This document shows, piece after piece, positions 12,111-24,079 of a DNA stretch of 64,000 nt. Below the pieces are notes generated by a model, which made no database searches, was not told the DNA's origin, and saw only the letters and a program-made list of their open reading frames with translations. The stretch lies in assembly GCA_018894105.1 (NCBI GenBank), contig CM032121.1, positions 6,862,507-6,926,506 on the forward strand, given 5' to 3'. The translations under genes and the position numbers were made by a program. Within the stretch, counting starts at the first letter, position 1, and each line of letters begins with the position of its first letter. Source of the DNA: Jacaranda mimosifolia (taxonomy: Eukaryota; Streptophyta; Magnoliopsida; Lamiales; Bignoniaceae).

Positions 12111-12145
<35 letters not shown>
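12111..12145 (+). repeat. (GA)n microsatellite in the CNL 5' leader
   Basis: About 17 AG/GA units end 20 bases before the CNL start codon. GA tracts in 5' leaders are frequent in plant genes and can bind GAGA-binding (BBR/BPC) factors; whether this one does is not shown by the sequence. Confidence 0.9.
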
Positions 12146-12148
<3 letters not shown>

Positions 12149-12165
12149 AGGGAGATCTAAAATTG

Positions 12166-15100
12166 ATGGCAGATGCTGCAATAACATTCCTGCTGGAAAA
12201 CTTGCAGAAGCTAATAGTTGATCACGTGAGTCTGATCTCTGGCGCGGAAGATGAGCTGAAGCAGCTGCAGAGCGACCTTGAGCTTTTGAAATCCATCCTC
12301 GAGAATTCAGTCAGCTGTAAGCAGAGGGTAAAGGGAAAAGTCTTCAAAACATTGGAGAAACAGATCAGGAAGGTTGTTAATGAAGCCGAAGACACCATTG
12401 ATTTCTGTACGAGCCTGGCAGCAAAAAAGTCAAACTTCTGGTGCAACTGGTCCCGAAAGCGTGGGAGGTTGGCTGAAGATGTTAAATCCTTAAGTAAACA
12501 GGCCAAACGGGTTCTCGACTATGCTGCCAACGAATTTGCAAAGTCAGACGAAGTTGTCGACAAACACGCAAAAAATACAATAGATCGAATCAGAAAGGTG
12601 AAACATGTTCTACTTGATCAAGTTTTACGTACTATGTTTTGCTTGTCTCCATGTCTTGATTTAACCACTCTAGTTTCACGGCTACTTTCTTTGTGCCAAA
12701 TTCGTGACTTTTTTTTTTTTTTTGATACATTCCAAAATAAAATACATTTCTTAAAATTAATGAAATGATATTTTCCAAACCATTCTCTTGGTGAAATTAA
12801 TGATGTAATGATATTAATTTGTGGTCACTATTTTTGAGGTATCTTGGCTTGGATACTCTATTCTAACTAATTTGTTTTGCATCTTTTATTTTATATCGTA
12901 CATGCATATCATGTGTATGTGATTAACTAATACCCAAGTATATATTTTTTAAAAGATGTCTTTGTACAATTGGTGCATATATGTAACCTTCAATATAAGA
13001 TGAACTACCAAGTTGAAATAGAGTACTTGATGTTTCTAGTTTGCATCAATTTACTTGCAATTGGATGAATTTGGGTTTATTAGCTCCACCAACGCCATAG
13101 GTTACGGTCATTGAAATTTCCTAGCAAAAATTCTCTAGTGGACGTCCATTCAGTACTTAGAAAACAAGAGGTGGTAGAAAATACAGGAGAGTAAAGCAGT
13201 AAGTAGAGTGAGCAACTAGATTGTATACCTATAAAATGTAATAGTTTATGTATTTATAAGGTTACTATCTAGGATACCATTTAGGGCAATTGTTGGTCCA
13301 TGTGGCCTAGCCAAAGCCTTCCTGATATACCCATAATATGTCCTAAGGGAATATTAGTCAGATCACTATGTACAAAATAATACAGAGTACTAAGATAGAT
13401 CATCGAGCATAATGCAACGCCCATCTCCTAGCACTATAAATCCCTTCATTAATGACGGAAAAAGACATCTAGTCACTTTTACTACTCTATAATATGTCTT
13501 AAGGGAATGTTAGTCAGATCACTATGTACAAAATAATACAGAGTACTAAGATAGATCATCGAGCATAATGCAACGCCCATCTCCTAGCACTATAAATCCC
13601 TTCATTAATGACGGAAAAAGACATCTAGTCACTTTTACTACTCTAGCAAATTTTTTAAGTGCATTCATTAATCAGAGACCAACAACATTTACTCTTACAC
13701 GATTTCTAAAGAGATCCCCATATCCTATTACGGACCACATCACTCTGGTGTCGTTTATACGAAAGCCTTTTGATTCACTGAATATTGAGAACGCAAACGA
13801 GACCTGAAGCCTGAGACTTTAGCACCTTAGTTGCCCGTCAGAAGGAGGAGCTTTGGTCCTACAAATCACGCGAGAAGCCCTGTTGATTTTGTTAGAGTAG
13901 GTCGTAGCTCTTCCCATAATGATCCTAAGTCTAATTCTCCTCTCACACGATGTTGAGACCTGGTTTCATTGCCTCACTGAACTTTTAATTTAGCCTTACT
14001 AACCAGTAGTGCAACTTGGTTTATTTGATGCTGGGGGCGCATATTTTACCTGAGTTCAAGATCATCTTTCCTACTGACAAGCAATGAGTGCACAAATCTC
14101 CAGCACATTTGTTGAGCTTTCCATGTGCCGACCTTTAGGGTCCACATGGTGAGAAGATTCTGAATAGGTTCGCGATCAGCCGAACCTAAATACTCCCCCA
14201 ATTTCTTTGAGCATGTTATAGGTTTCATCATAATCACGCATAAGTATATAGTCATCATCTCGTTTGCCAACTTTTGGAATCTACACTCCATCTCCATCTC
14301 CATGAGTGATTTCTTGGCCTTTTTTGTTGGTTGTAAGATAAGTGAGGATCATGTGTGCTTAAAAAAAAAAAGGTAGTATGTGTTAATAAAATCACCAACA
14401 TTCCTCTATCTCATGAAAATATTATATGAGGAAAGGTCTTGATATCTTATATAAAATAGAAATGAAAAATAAAAAGGGAGAGGAGTATTAATATATTGCC
14501 CAAAATATTGGAGACTCAGCAGCAGCTTTTTGGTGATAAGGAAACTTCCAGACAATTGATTAGCTACATGACAAAGGCAATAAAAAAATTCTAATAGGTG
14601 AGGTACCTTCCACCATCATTGGAAGAAAAAAAATCTAGGCCCCTCACTGATATGCAGCAACTATAAATAGAGAGAACCTAAGCATGACAAAGATGATGGA
14701 AATAAGATGGAGCCTTAAGGAGTTAGTTTAAGAAAAGAAACCCAACACAATAGTAAGAGTGTGTGTAAGTGAAGTGTTCGAAAAACAGAGTGTTTTTGAG
14801 TCTCATTCTTCTTGTACATTTTTGAAGTATATTAATAAATTAAGTTTTGTTTCAAGTATATCAGTTTTCGCTTCTCATAACCAGCAGTATATCCAAGGGA
14901 AATATATCAAAAAATCTGAAAATAAACTTTCTTATCTAACAAATTTAAGAAATATTGTCCACTGTATCGTTTTTAACTTATTTAACTTTTGGACAAAGTT
15001 AAAGTATGGGGACCTACTCTGAGTACACCACAGCATTCCCTTACATCTCAGCAATCACATAAATTTCTGATCTTATCATTTATCATTTGTCCACAGATTG

Positions 15101-17340
15101 AACCAGTGGGTGAAAAGAAAATAGTAGGATTCCAGGATGATGCTGACACTTTAATCAAATATCTGAATGAAGAATCGGAGGAACTTGAAGTTATCGCCAT
15201 CACTGGTATGCCTGGCCTTGGGAAGACAACTCTGGCGTGGAAGATTTATCATGACTCAAAAATCCGATTCCATTTCCCCACCGTCATTTGGGTTTATGTT
15301 TCTCAAGAGTACAGCAGGAAGGATATCTATCTCACCATTCTCAAAATGTTCACCAAGCAAGACATCTCCAGCAAGACTGATGAGGACTTGGCCCAAGAGG
15401 TTTATCATTATCTGGAGAAGACGAAATTCTTGTTGATCATGGATGATGTTTGGACTCCTGAGGCCTGGAAAGATATCCAAGTTGCCCTGCCAAAGGATAA
15501 TGGATTAGGTAAAGTCCTGATAACCAGCCGGGACAAAAGAGTGGCTGCCCATGCAAATTGCAAAAGAGGGCCTCACCAATTGCGTTTCCTAACGGAAGAG
15601 GAAAGTTGGGAGCTCCTCCAGATTGAAGTATTCGGTAAGGTGGGTGAGTGCCCGAGTGAGCTGAAAGAGGTTGGAGAAATTATAGCCAAGCAATGCGACG
15701 GACTGCCTCTCGCGATAGTGGTCATAGGAGGAATTCTAGTCGACAAGTTCTCAACAGCTGGTGATACGAAGAACGAATGGAAAAGGGTATCTGACAGCGT
15801 GAGCACATACATTAAGGATGACCGGCTGAAACGCATGGAAAATATTATATCCTTGAGCTACAATAATTTGCCTTATGACTTGACAGATTGCTTTCTGTAT
15901 TTGGGGATGTTTCCGGAGGACTTTGAGATACCTGCCTGGAACTTGGCCCGCTTGTGGATTGCTGAAGGATTCATAAAACAAAAGCCCGGAAAGACATTGG
16001 AGGAAATCGCAGAAGAAAACTTGAAGCAACTCATAAATTGGAACTTGGTGATGGTTGATAAAATGAACTCCCAAGGTACTGAAGTTAAAACATGCCACAT
16101 CCATGATATGATACGTGAATTCTGCAGAAGTGAAGCTGCATATGAAGAACAGAATTTGTTCCAAGAGATGAGAAAGTCCAGGGGTGGAGTTTTTGAACCT
16201 GAGTTTTCAGAATTGCCAAAGTTCCGTCGCCTTTGTATCCATTCCGGTACTGTTCTGCTGGACTTCTTCGGCAGAAAGCCTAAGCCAAAGGGTCCATATG
16301 TCCGTTCTTTCTGGTGTTTCTCCAAGGAAACCATCAGGTTGCCGCTAGACTACATTCATCCTCTCACTGATGCCTTCAATTTGCTCAGGGTTTTTGACGT
16401 GAACTCCATCATATTCACCAGATTTCCCCAAAATGTCGCTCAGCTGGTTCATTTGAGATACATAGCTTTGTCTGGTGAGGATTTCGATGTTCTTCCCGAA
16501 GCCATATCCAAGCTCTGGAACTTAGAGACTGTAATAATCCACACATCCTCTCGTATCTTGAAAATCAGAGCAGATATATCCAAGATGAAGCACCTGCGGC
16601 ATTTGAAGACGAAAGCAGCTATCATTCTAACCAAGGAATCGAAAGGCACCGAAGCTGCAGAAAACCTTCAAACACTCAGTAGATTATCTCCCCAAAGTTG
16701 CAGGAAACAAGTGTTTGACAGGGCCCCAAATATTCAGACTTTGGGGGTTCGTGGGAAATTATCCCCTCTAATTTTGAATAACACGTGTTTCAAAGAATTG
16801 GGTTATCTTGAAGAATTGAAGCTAGTGAATGATGTATTTCCTGAGAGTGAATCCAGTAACCCATTACTTGGCCTTCCTGGATGGGACAGCTTCCCTCCAA
16901 ATCTGAGGATCCTATCTTTATCAGCCACACATTTGCACTGGAATCATTTGGCCACATTGGGAATGCTTAGGAAACTCGAGGTGCTGAAGCTGAGAGAGAA
17001 TGCATTCGTGGGAGAACGCTGGGACGTCATTGATGGCGGCTTTTGTTCTCTTGAATTCTTGCAAATTTCACGCACGAATCTTCAATATTGGACAGTCTCA
17101 GGTACTGATTCCTTTCCCAAACTGAGGGGTCTAGTACTCAAGAACTGCGAGAAACTCGAAGCAGTTCCATTTAACTTGGGAGAAACCCTTCAAAAATTGT
17201 GCATGGAACGTGTCACCCAAGCCGCGGTTCAGTCAGCCAAGGAAATCGAACGAGCAAAACAACAGAAGAAAGGACAATATACAGCCAAAAGGAGTGTATT
17301 CAAGCTCGAAATTGCTCCCGGAGATGAACAATCAGATTGA
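12166..17340 (+). CDS. CC-NB-ARC-LRR (CNL) disease-resistance-like protein, two exons
   Basis: Intracellular NLR immune receptor that would sense pathogen effectors through an ATP/ADP switch. The model is join(12166-12597, 15097-17340): donor AAAG|GTGAAA, acceptor TTTGTCCACAG|ATT, both phase 0, 891 residues. The start is ATG at 12,166 (MADAAITFLLENL, typical of the Rx-like coiled coil). Exon 1 is the coiled coil with an EDVID-type EDTID at ~75-79. Exon 2 has P-loop GMPGLGKTT (181-189), kinase-2 LLIMDDVW (256-263), RNBS-B VLITSRD, GLPL (346-349), RNBS-D CFLYLGMFPED (409-419), an MHD motif read IHD (479-481), then degenerate LRRs to ~870 and a basic tail. All switch motifs are intact, so it looks functional. 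The CC/NB-ARC junction is short for the family, so a small extra exon in the intron cannot be excluded. Confidence 0.88.
13333..13644 (+). repeat. 156-bp tandem duplication in the CNL intron
   Basis: Copy 1 is 13,333-13,488 and copy 2 is 13,489-13,644, perfectly adjacent. By eye they differ at only two positions (TCCTAAGGGAATATT versus TCTTAAGGGAATGTT), so the duplication is young relative to the surrounding sequence. Confidence 0.95.
14378..14960 (+). mobile_element. LTR-like fragment in the CNL intron (copia-type solo LTR candidate)
   Basis: It contains a canonical TATA box (AACTATAAATAGAGAG, ~14,660-14,675). About 130 bases later comes a block with a TGTACATTTTTGAAG-AATAAA-like polyadenylation context, the arrangement of a copia LTR. 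Ends and target-site duplication were not resolved. Confidence 0.35.
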
Positions 17341-17434
17341 TCAGTAAATTACTCCGAACAGCTAGCTGCTTGCTTGTTTTCTTTCGGATATTCTTCTCAC
17401 AACGATCCTTTTGATGGTAACTGGTAGAACTTAT

Positions 17435-18288
17435 TGTAGACATCAATTTTTGGCCAATTGAAAAGTGACACATATAAATAATATGCTAGTTATTAATTTA
17501 AAAATTTTTATTTATATTTTGGAATTTATTAAATTTAATTTCAAAAGATCAATAATTAATTTTAATTAATACTCTAGTATTTATTTTGTGTTCAAATAAG
17601 ATATTGACAAGTGTTAAAGATGAAATGTCTATATTTTTGGATCAATCAAATCGAAGATATTTGATATTATCTATTGGTATATGATATTATCTCTTAATAT
17701 TTGATATTATCTTATCAAATAGATAACTATCAAAGAAGTTCAAGTCAATTTGAAAGTTTTCCATCAAGCATCTATATAAAGGGGATGACCATGGCTCATT
17801 CAACACACAACACAAATTTCAACAAGTGAGAGGAACTTTGAAGGAGTCCAGCAATTCTCTCAATCAAATTTAAAGAGATTCACGACGTTCAAGGCGTTCT
17901 TCGCGGAGTTCATCATATTCTGGCATTTGATTCAGAATTAAGGTGTGGAGCCCTCGAATTGGCGTTATTCTATTCAAATTAAATTCAAGAAGATCCACAA
18001 CGTTCAAGGTGTTTTTCGCAGTGCTCATATATTTTGGCGTTTGATTCGAGATTAAGGTGCAAAGCCCTCGAATTGACGTTATTTCTTCAAATCAAGTTTA
18101 AGGAGATCCACGAAGTTCAAGGTGTTCTTTGCGGAGCTCATTAAATTCAAAATATTTGAAAGGGAAGAATCAGGGAATTATATTAGAGATTAAATCCACA
18201 GTTGATAGATTTTAATTTCATTCTTATATGTATGATTTTTCTTGTCTTGTAATTTTGTTTATTGCAGACAAAGAAATTTGTGCTTACA
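17435..18288 (+). mobile_element. Solo LTR (854 bp) in the CNL 3' flank
   Basis: It starts TGTAGACATCAATTTTTGGC and ends TTGTGCTTACA. The flanks CTTAT (17,430-17,434) and CTTCT (18,289-18,293) match at 4 of 5 bases, as expected for an aged 5-bp target-site duplication. A TATA box (TCTATATAAAGGGG, ~17,771) and a ~112-bp tandem array lie inside. No partner LTR or internal region is present nearby, so it is a recombined solo LTR. It begins 94 bp after the CNL stop codon, in the expected 3' untranslated region. Confidence 0.7.
17864..18150 (+). repeat. ~112-bp tandem array in the solo LTR, about 2.6 units
   Basis: Units start near 17,864, 17,974 and 18,087. Each contains GAGATxCACGA-GTTCAAGG-GTTCTT-GC followed by TTTGATTC-AGATTAAGGTG and AGCCCTCGAATTG. 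The third unit is truncated. Confidence 0.85.
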
Positions 18289-18431
18289 CTTCTTTCTTTT
18301 GATTTCGCAGTATGAATCAGAAATGCATGGCGTATCTTTTAACTGCAGAATTAACCAGCAAAATGAGATCCATTGGAAGTAGGAATTAATGCATATGGAC
18401 ACACTTCAAGCCTTTTCAGATAATCAAACAA

Positions 18432-19947
18432 GGGGCTAATAGCAATTTACCCCCCTTATGTTTTAAAAAATAGGCAATATATCCTTTTATGAAAAATAAA
18501 TTTTCAAAATACCTCCTCGTGCTTTAAAAAATCATGCACACAACATCCCTCTTCTCATTTGCTGTCTATTTAACATAATTTTAATATGAAAATACTAATT
18601 TACCCTTAATCATTTAATGTATTTTCAATTCAATTAAAAAACCTTTTATTATCATTTTTTTTCCTTTTCTTTCATTCTTTTTTTATTTTTTATTTCTCAT
18701 TTCTCTCTTCCTCCATTATTTTATATATTTTTCATTTTATAAATATATATAAATTTATCATTATTTCTCATTTCTCATTATTTCATATATTCTCATTATA
18801 TATATATATATAAATATATATATATTTATAAAATTAAAATCACTTTTATTTTTATCTTATCAATTATATTCATCTTTCTTTCTATTAGTTCATTCTAAAG
18901 AAAAAAAAATTAAATTTCATAAAAATATATAACATATTTTTTTATTTATACTTAAATATATATATCGTGTATATATACATATATATAAATTTATCTATAA
19001 AATTTAAATAACTTTTATTTATATATTTTTTCTTTCTAATTATTCATTTCAAATTAAATATTATATATATATCTTTATTAAAATATATGTAATATATTTA
19101 TATACATATATATTTTTGTTGATAAGACATTTATATATATATTAGTATATATGATGTTATTATCATATATATATGATAATATATATAATTATTTAATAAC
19201 ATCATCTTTATATAAATTCTATAAAAAAATTATTTATATCTTTTTTCTTTTTAATTATTTATTGCAAATTAAATATTATATATTTAGATAAATATATAAT
19301 ATATTTATATACATATATATGATAATATAAACAATATAATACATATATGATAATATATATTATTTAATAATATAATTCTATCCCACACCCCAACACTTAT
19401 TGTGCTAGATTTGGCCAGATCAGGCCACTGGCCGCCATGGCCGATGTAGCCATGGCAGTTGTCGGTTTTTGATTTTTTTTTTATCATTTCAAGCACCGCT
19501 AGCCGCCAGTGGAGCTGTCGGCCACCAGTGGGGCTGAAGGTAGTAGCTTCCGGCCGCCGGTGGGGGCTACCGGCAGTGAGGTAGGCATTTATATATATAA
19601 TTGTATATATACACTTTGATATAATATATATACACATTATATATATGATAATATATTATATATATAATTTATATATTTTTTTAAAAAAATATAATATGAT
19701 TTGATCTAAATTGTTGATTTTTAAAAAAAAGATCCAACGGTTGATGAATAAGGGCATAATTATCTTTTTATATAAAAAATTTAAGCCCAGATGCACGCAC
19801 GGACGAGTGTTTTACACCCACGCTCTCAGGGGGGGTTCGTTGCATAATTTTTTTAAATATGAGGGTGTTATTTGTTTTTTCTTTTTTTCACATGAGGATA
19901 ATTTGCCTATTTTTTTAATACAGGGGAGTTATTTATAAAAATCCCTC
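18432..19947. mobile_element. 1.5-kb inverted-repeat element with GC-rich core
   Basis: The left arm (18,432-18,545) runs through TTTTAAAAAATAGGCAATAT, ATCCTTTTATGAAAAA and CTTTAAAAAATCATGCA. The right arm (about 19,830-19,947) is its imperfect inverse, containing ATTTTTTTAAATATGAGG and GCCTATTTTTTTAATAC. Arm similarity is roughly 70% by eye. The interior is very AT-rich apart from a GC island at 19,400-19,590 (GCCGCC / CCGGCCGCCGG words). There is no transposase and no convincing target-site duplication. A Mutator-like or other non-autonomous DNA element is possible; the family is unassigned. Confidence 0.6.
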
Positions 19948-20382
19948 AGACATGCGAATAAACTTTGATTCTTCCTTCTCTTGTGGTTTGGCCTGGACAT
20001 GAAATAATTAAATAACTTTAGACTTTGGAGTTCATATGGGTATTTGAATTATTTATACTAACTTTTACCACATTGTTTTGTAAAAATGACTCTATGGTTG
20101 GTGCAGAAATCTCAGTGCAAAGATCAGGGGATTGAGTTAAAACATCATTTTCCTGCTTCTCAGTCATATATGTATGTTGGCTTAATTGGCTGTTACTATT
20201 AAAAAAATTATATATATATATATATACATAGAGAGAGTAATAGCGACACAAAAAATAGCAATAGAGGTTATCAGTGACTCATCACTCACGAAAAATATAT
20301 AAAGGAACAATAACTTGTATTTTGTCATTAATTTTTAGAGTAAAACTTTAGGGACTAATTATGTGATTTGTCCTAAATCTTA

Positions 20383-21004
20383 TTTATCATAAAGCAATAT
20401 GATATATATGAAGTATATTTAGATAGTAAATTATATATAAGGTAATAGTAATTTTAATATCTATTATCTTTAATTGATATTTTGAATTATAAAAGAAATT
20501 AATGTCAATATATGTAGTTCGGATATGATGATGATCATGTATTAACATGTGTGAAACTTTAATATGGTATCCCAACATAATATCATATAAAAGAATTTTT
20601 GTCATTATAATTTAATTTAAAATTTTCACAATTTTTTAATTTATGTCATAATAATTATATATTTCTAATAATTATACGCATGTATCGTACTTATGCTTTT
20701 CTAGCTTATCATAAAATGGAAAAGGAGCCGCTCTTTGGCACTTCAATTTCTATCATGGGATTATAGACTTTTATTTTAATTAATTACTAATAAGAATGAA
20801 AACAAATAGCTAGTTTTTGTGCCCACATGCGACCAATCAAGAGCTTAAGGTCATCATCATACCATAATTTATGAAATTATTTGCAAACATCATGAAACTT
20901 TCGACAACTTAGCCTTTATTTAAAGTGTTTATACAACTTTAGAAAAACTTTATGAAACTAATTAATGTTATCTTCAACTTCAGATGAAAGTATTAGTTTG
21001 TGCT
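20383..21004 (+). repeat. Segmental duplication unit 1, left part
   Basis: Collinear with 54,155-54,787, beginning at ATCTTATTTATCATAAAGCA. Unit 1 continues after the gypsy insertion at 30,353. It contains repeat P1 (20,731-20,990), which recurs at 41,501-41,760, 54,511-54,770 and 62,438-62,690. No gene seen. Confidence 0.85.
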
Positions 21005-24000
21005 TGTAACACCCCTAAAATTCGGTATTTTGAAAAATAAGGATTTAGAAAGTAAAATATTGATTGATCGGATTTTAAGGCTCGAAAAATAAATAAAAAG
21101 GACTTGATTGCAAAAGTTTCGAAAGTTTAGGGGATTAATGTGGACAAGTTAGAAGCTGGAGGACCTTAAAATAATTAAATTTGGATTTGATTGCTCAAAA
21201 ATGAAAATGTTGAGGGTCAAAGTGTGAGAAATAGAAGTTGGAGGACTCAATTGAAGCCTAGGGACTAAATTGAAGGCGGTCTAAAAGTTTTGGGGGTAAT
21301 ATTGAACTCGGTTAGAACTTCTGGGGCTAAAGTGAGAAGGCTGAAAAGTACTTTTTTATATAGAATGAAGGACATATTTTTATTAAATTCTCAAAAAAGG
21401 TCCAAAGCTCACCCCACCTGCGAATTGCCGAAAAAACGGCCGTAAAGCTTGAAACTAAATCGATAGAAAGACTCCCCTCAGCTCAAGGATCATCCCATAC
21501 CAACTTTGACCAAAAACAACCGACGAAACGATTGGAAAAAGGAGACCGACGGCGGAGGTGGCGATTTCGCTGCTTTCGGCGGCTGAAATGGACTGGATTT
21601 AGGTGGGTTTTGGTCGCAGGGGTATGGGTAAGCTGGTTGTGGTGTCAATTTGGTGTTTTGACCGACGATGGCAGAAGAATTTTCGCGGTGGCGTGACGAC
21701 GGCGTGTTAGGGTTCCGCGGTGCTTTTGGGCTAAATTGGCCGACCAAACGATGTCCAAACCATAAATTGTTTGGGGGTTTGGTTCTTGAGGTTGAGACGC
21801 ACAAGATGGTGGTATTTGTTCCCATTTTTGGGGGTGGAGCGTGGCAGCGGCTTCTGGACAGTTTTGCTCGAAATTTAATTCCTGACTCGTCTGGACTAGC
21901 TCTAACGTGAGATTGGATCCCGATTCGATCCAATTTGGGTAAATTTCAATAATCAAATTTTGATTCGATTAAATTATCAAATGTAGTTGGATTCCTTTTG
22001 AATGAAGCTGATTGTGACCTGAACTAAGAATGTTAAACCATGATTTAGTCTAAGGTTATAGATTAATCTTGTAATTAATATAGTGTTGCATTTAATCGAC
22101 TCAGATGAATTATTAGATTGTTGTTGAGGCTTTAAATAAGATGTTAACAGCCAATTTATCGGCTTGTCGAGTTAAGGACTATGATAGGTGATTACCTTGA
22201 ACAGTTGAGTGTAACATGGAAATTGAGAATTATAACTAAACAGTTAGAGTAATTAAGGAACATGATAAAGATATTTAAGTGCATTGAGAATTATGATTGA
22301 GAAATCATAATCATGTTGGGTTTAGATTATGTAATTCGAACTTTAAGTCAATTGGAAAATAAGGTCATGGGCTGTTTAAACATCTAAGAATTATCAGGAC
22401 TATGTTGGAATACCTTTAAGTTTGATAATGGCATTCGCTATGTTTATGGTTAAGTTTCAGAAGATTTGATTGTGAACTTATTCCTTTGATAGGTGATGAA
22501 GGAGTAGGTCCCACATATCAGTAGACTGCCGATTGAGGTTGCTTTTTGAGACTTTTAAGTTGAGGATCCACCAATCTAGCACTCTTGTACCTGTCGCTTT
22601 TATTGATAAACCCATGTGAGGATTGGTATTGATTTGATCATCGTATTCCATTTATATTGTTACCCCTGTGAGGGATCTACCAATTGGTGATCGCTTGTAT
22701 GAGCTTATTCTATATCTAACATTGAACCCGTTAGGTTCTACTAAATTGATATTTGTCTTGATTAACATTGTTTGATTATCGAACCCTGTGAGGTTCTCCT
22801 GAATTTGAAACTATTTGGTTATACTCCTGTTTATTACTTTAAAGGTTACCTATTTGTGTCAAAAGTTCTCTTAAATTGTTCATGTACCTTGCTTATTGGA
22901 ATAGGCCTTGTCGGCCGTTATTGGAAAATATTTTATCCTGTAAATGGCAAATTTGGTAAAGTTCTGAAATGTTCATGTTATTGCTTGAAAGGTTAAATTC
23001 TTATCTATTAGCATTATATCTTTTCAACCCATGGGACGCCATGGGCGATTTTCACTCGAAGGGACGCCACGGGCGGGTTTGGGCCTAGGGGCTAGTTTTG
23101 GAAGACGGCCAGGCGGAACAGACCGATGGACACAGGTCTTACGGCTAGTACCCATCTATGATCCTGATTTACAGCTGGCTGGAGGTAGCAAATTGTGAGT
23201 GATGGGATCCGGCATGTGACCGGCCATGCCATATCATCATGATATTACCCGCCGAGCTGAGTGCTCAAGCAATGGAGTGATAAGGAAATCTTGCTTATAC
23301 AGTATTGGTGCCCAGTACTTGCAAGTTATAATTCGATTTGGGAGTAATAAGGTCGGAATGACCAACAGTCTGTCAAGTTCGATATCATTTGTGTCATGTA
23401 CTCTATTGATCATGTTAAAGAAATTCTTGTTTATTACCGAATTCTATTCCTATTGAAAAGTCTTGTTTATTACCGAATTTTATTGTTGATTATTGTATCT
23501 CAATAGTTTTCCTTCGCATCTTATCATTTTCTTCTCCCTCACTAAGTCCTTTGGACTTACTCTCCTCTTTTTTGATTCTCTCAGACATGGATTAAGTGAA
23601 AGATTGGACTCCAAGCAAGACATGAATATTTGGTGATAGATCAGGTGTTGAATATATATATATATATGGAAATTATTTGATTGCTAAGCATGGACTTAAG
23701 ACGCTGCGATATATCATGTTGATGTGGTCAACCTAAGGAACGTAAATATTTTGTTATGTACGAATGTGAATCATGGCATTTACTTAGTAGGTTGACAAGT
23801 TTGTTAAGTTTGAAGTTCCGCTACTTTTGATAAGTTGATTTTGAGATTTTGTAATATGTATTTAGTATATATGTTGTATGTCACAGGAATGTTTAAGGTT
23901 TGAATTTATTGTCTTATAACAGGTTTATTTAATTTGGAATCCGCTGCTATTTTTGATAACATTGAAACGTTTGATTATGAACTATTGATTGATTTGTAGG

Positions 24001-24064
24001 TTCAATTTAAGATTGAACTGAGTGACGCTTCAACTTAGGTTCTGTCCTGAGTGGGGGCATTACA
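21005..24064 (+). repeat. Left LTR of the gypsy element
   Basis: It contains a series of four short hairpin motifs (22,609-22,796) and a GGGACGCCAYGGGCGG tandem motif near 23,030-23,080. The open frames at 21,490-21,956 (both strands) arise from LTR sequence and recur in the right LTR with shifts, so they are not genes. Confidence 0.95.
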
Positions 24065-24067
24065 AGG

Positions 24068-24079
24068 TGGTATCATTGC
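24068..24079 (+). promoter_or_regulatory. Primer-binding site of the gypsy element
   Basis: TGGTATCATTGC lies three bases after the left LTR. It matches the tRNA-Met-type consensus TGGTATCAGAGC at 10 of 12 bases. Confidence 0.75.

Larger units (their letters stand above)
12598..15096 (+). other. 2.5-kb intron of the CNL gene, filled with repeat DNA
   Basis: The bounds are GT at 12,598 and AG at 15,095-15,096. Inside are a 156-bp tandem duplication, a stretch around 13,200-14,050 that reads like diverged LTR sequence, and a second LTR-like piece around 14,378-14,960. The plus-strand frame at 13,568-13,807 and the minus-strand frame at 14,046-14,303 have no recognisable domains and are not called. 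NLR introns at this position are usually short, so the length reflects insertions. Confidence 0.7.

Noticed and set aside
12163..12165. TTG directly before the CNL ATG as a start codon
   Set aside because: The ATG at 12,166 gives the family-typical MADAA N-terminus; a non-ATG start adds nothing.
14989..15096. In-frame extension upstream of CNL exon 2 (about 36 codons)
   Set aside because: It is the T-rich intron end, followed by a good acceptor at 15,096; the residues have no NLR similarity.
15167..16649. Several alternative-frame open reading frames inside the CNL and R1-type NLR exons
   Set aside because: Shadows of the coding strand; none has independent domain content.
21490..21956. Minus-strand open frames of ~100-150 codons (Pro/Ser-rich) in the gypsy left LTR
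   Set aside because: They recur in the right LTR (27,748-28,193) with frame-breaking differences and lie entirely in LTR sequence; no domain is recognisable.
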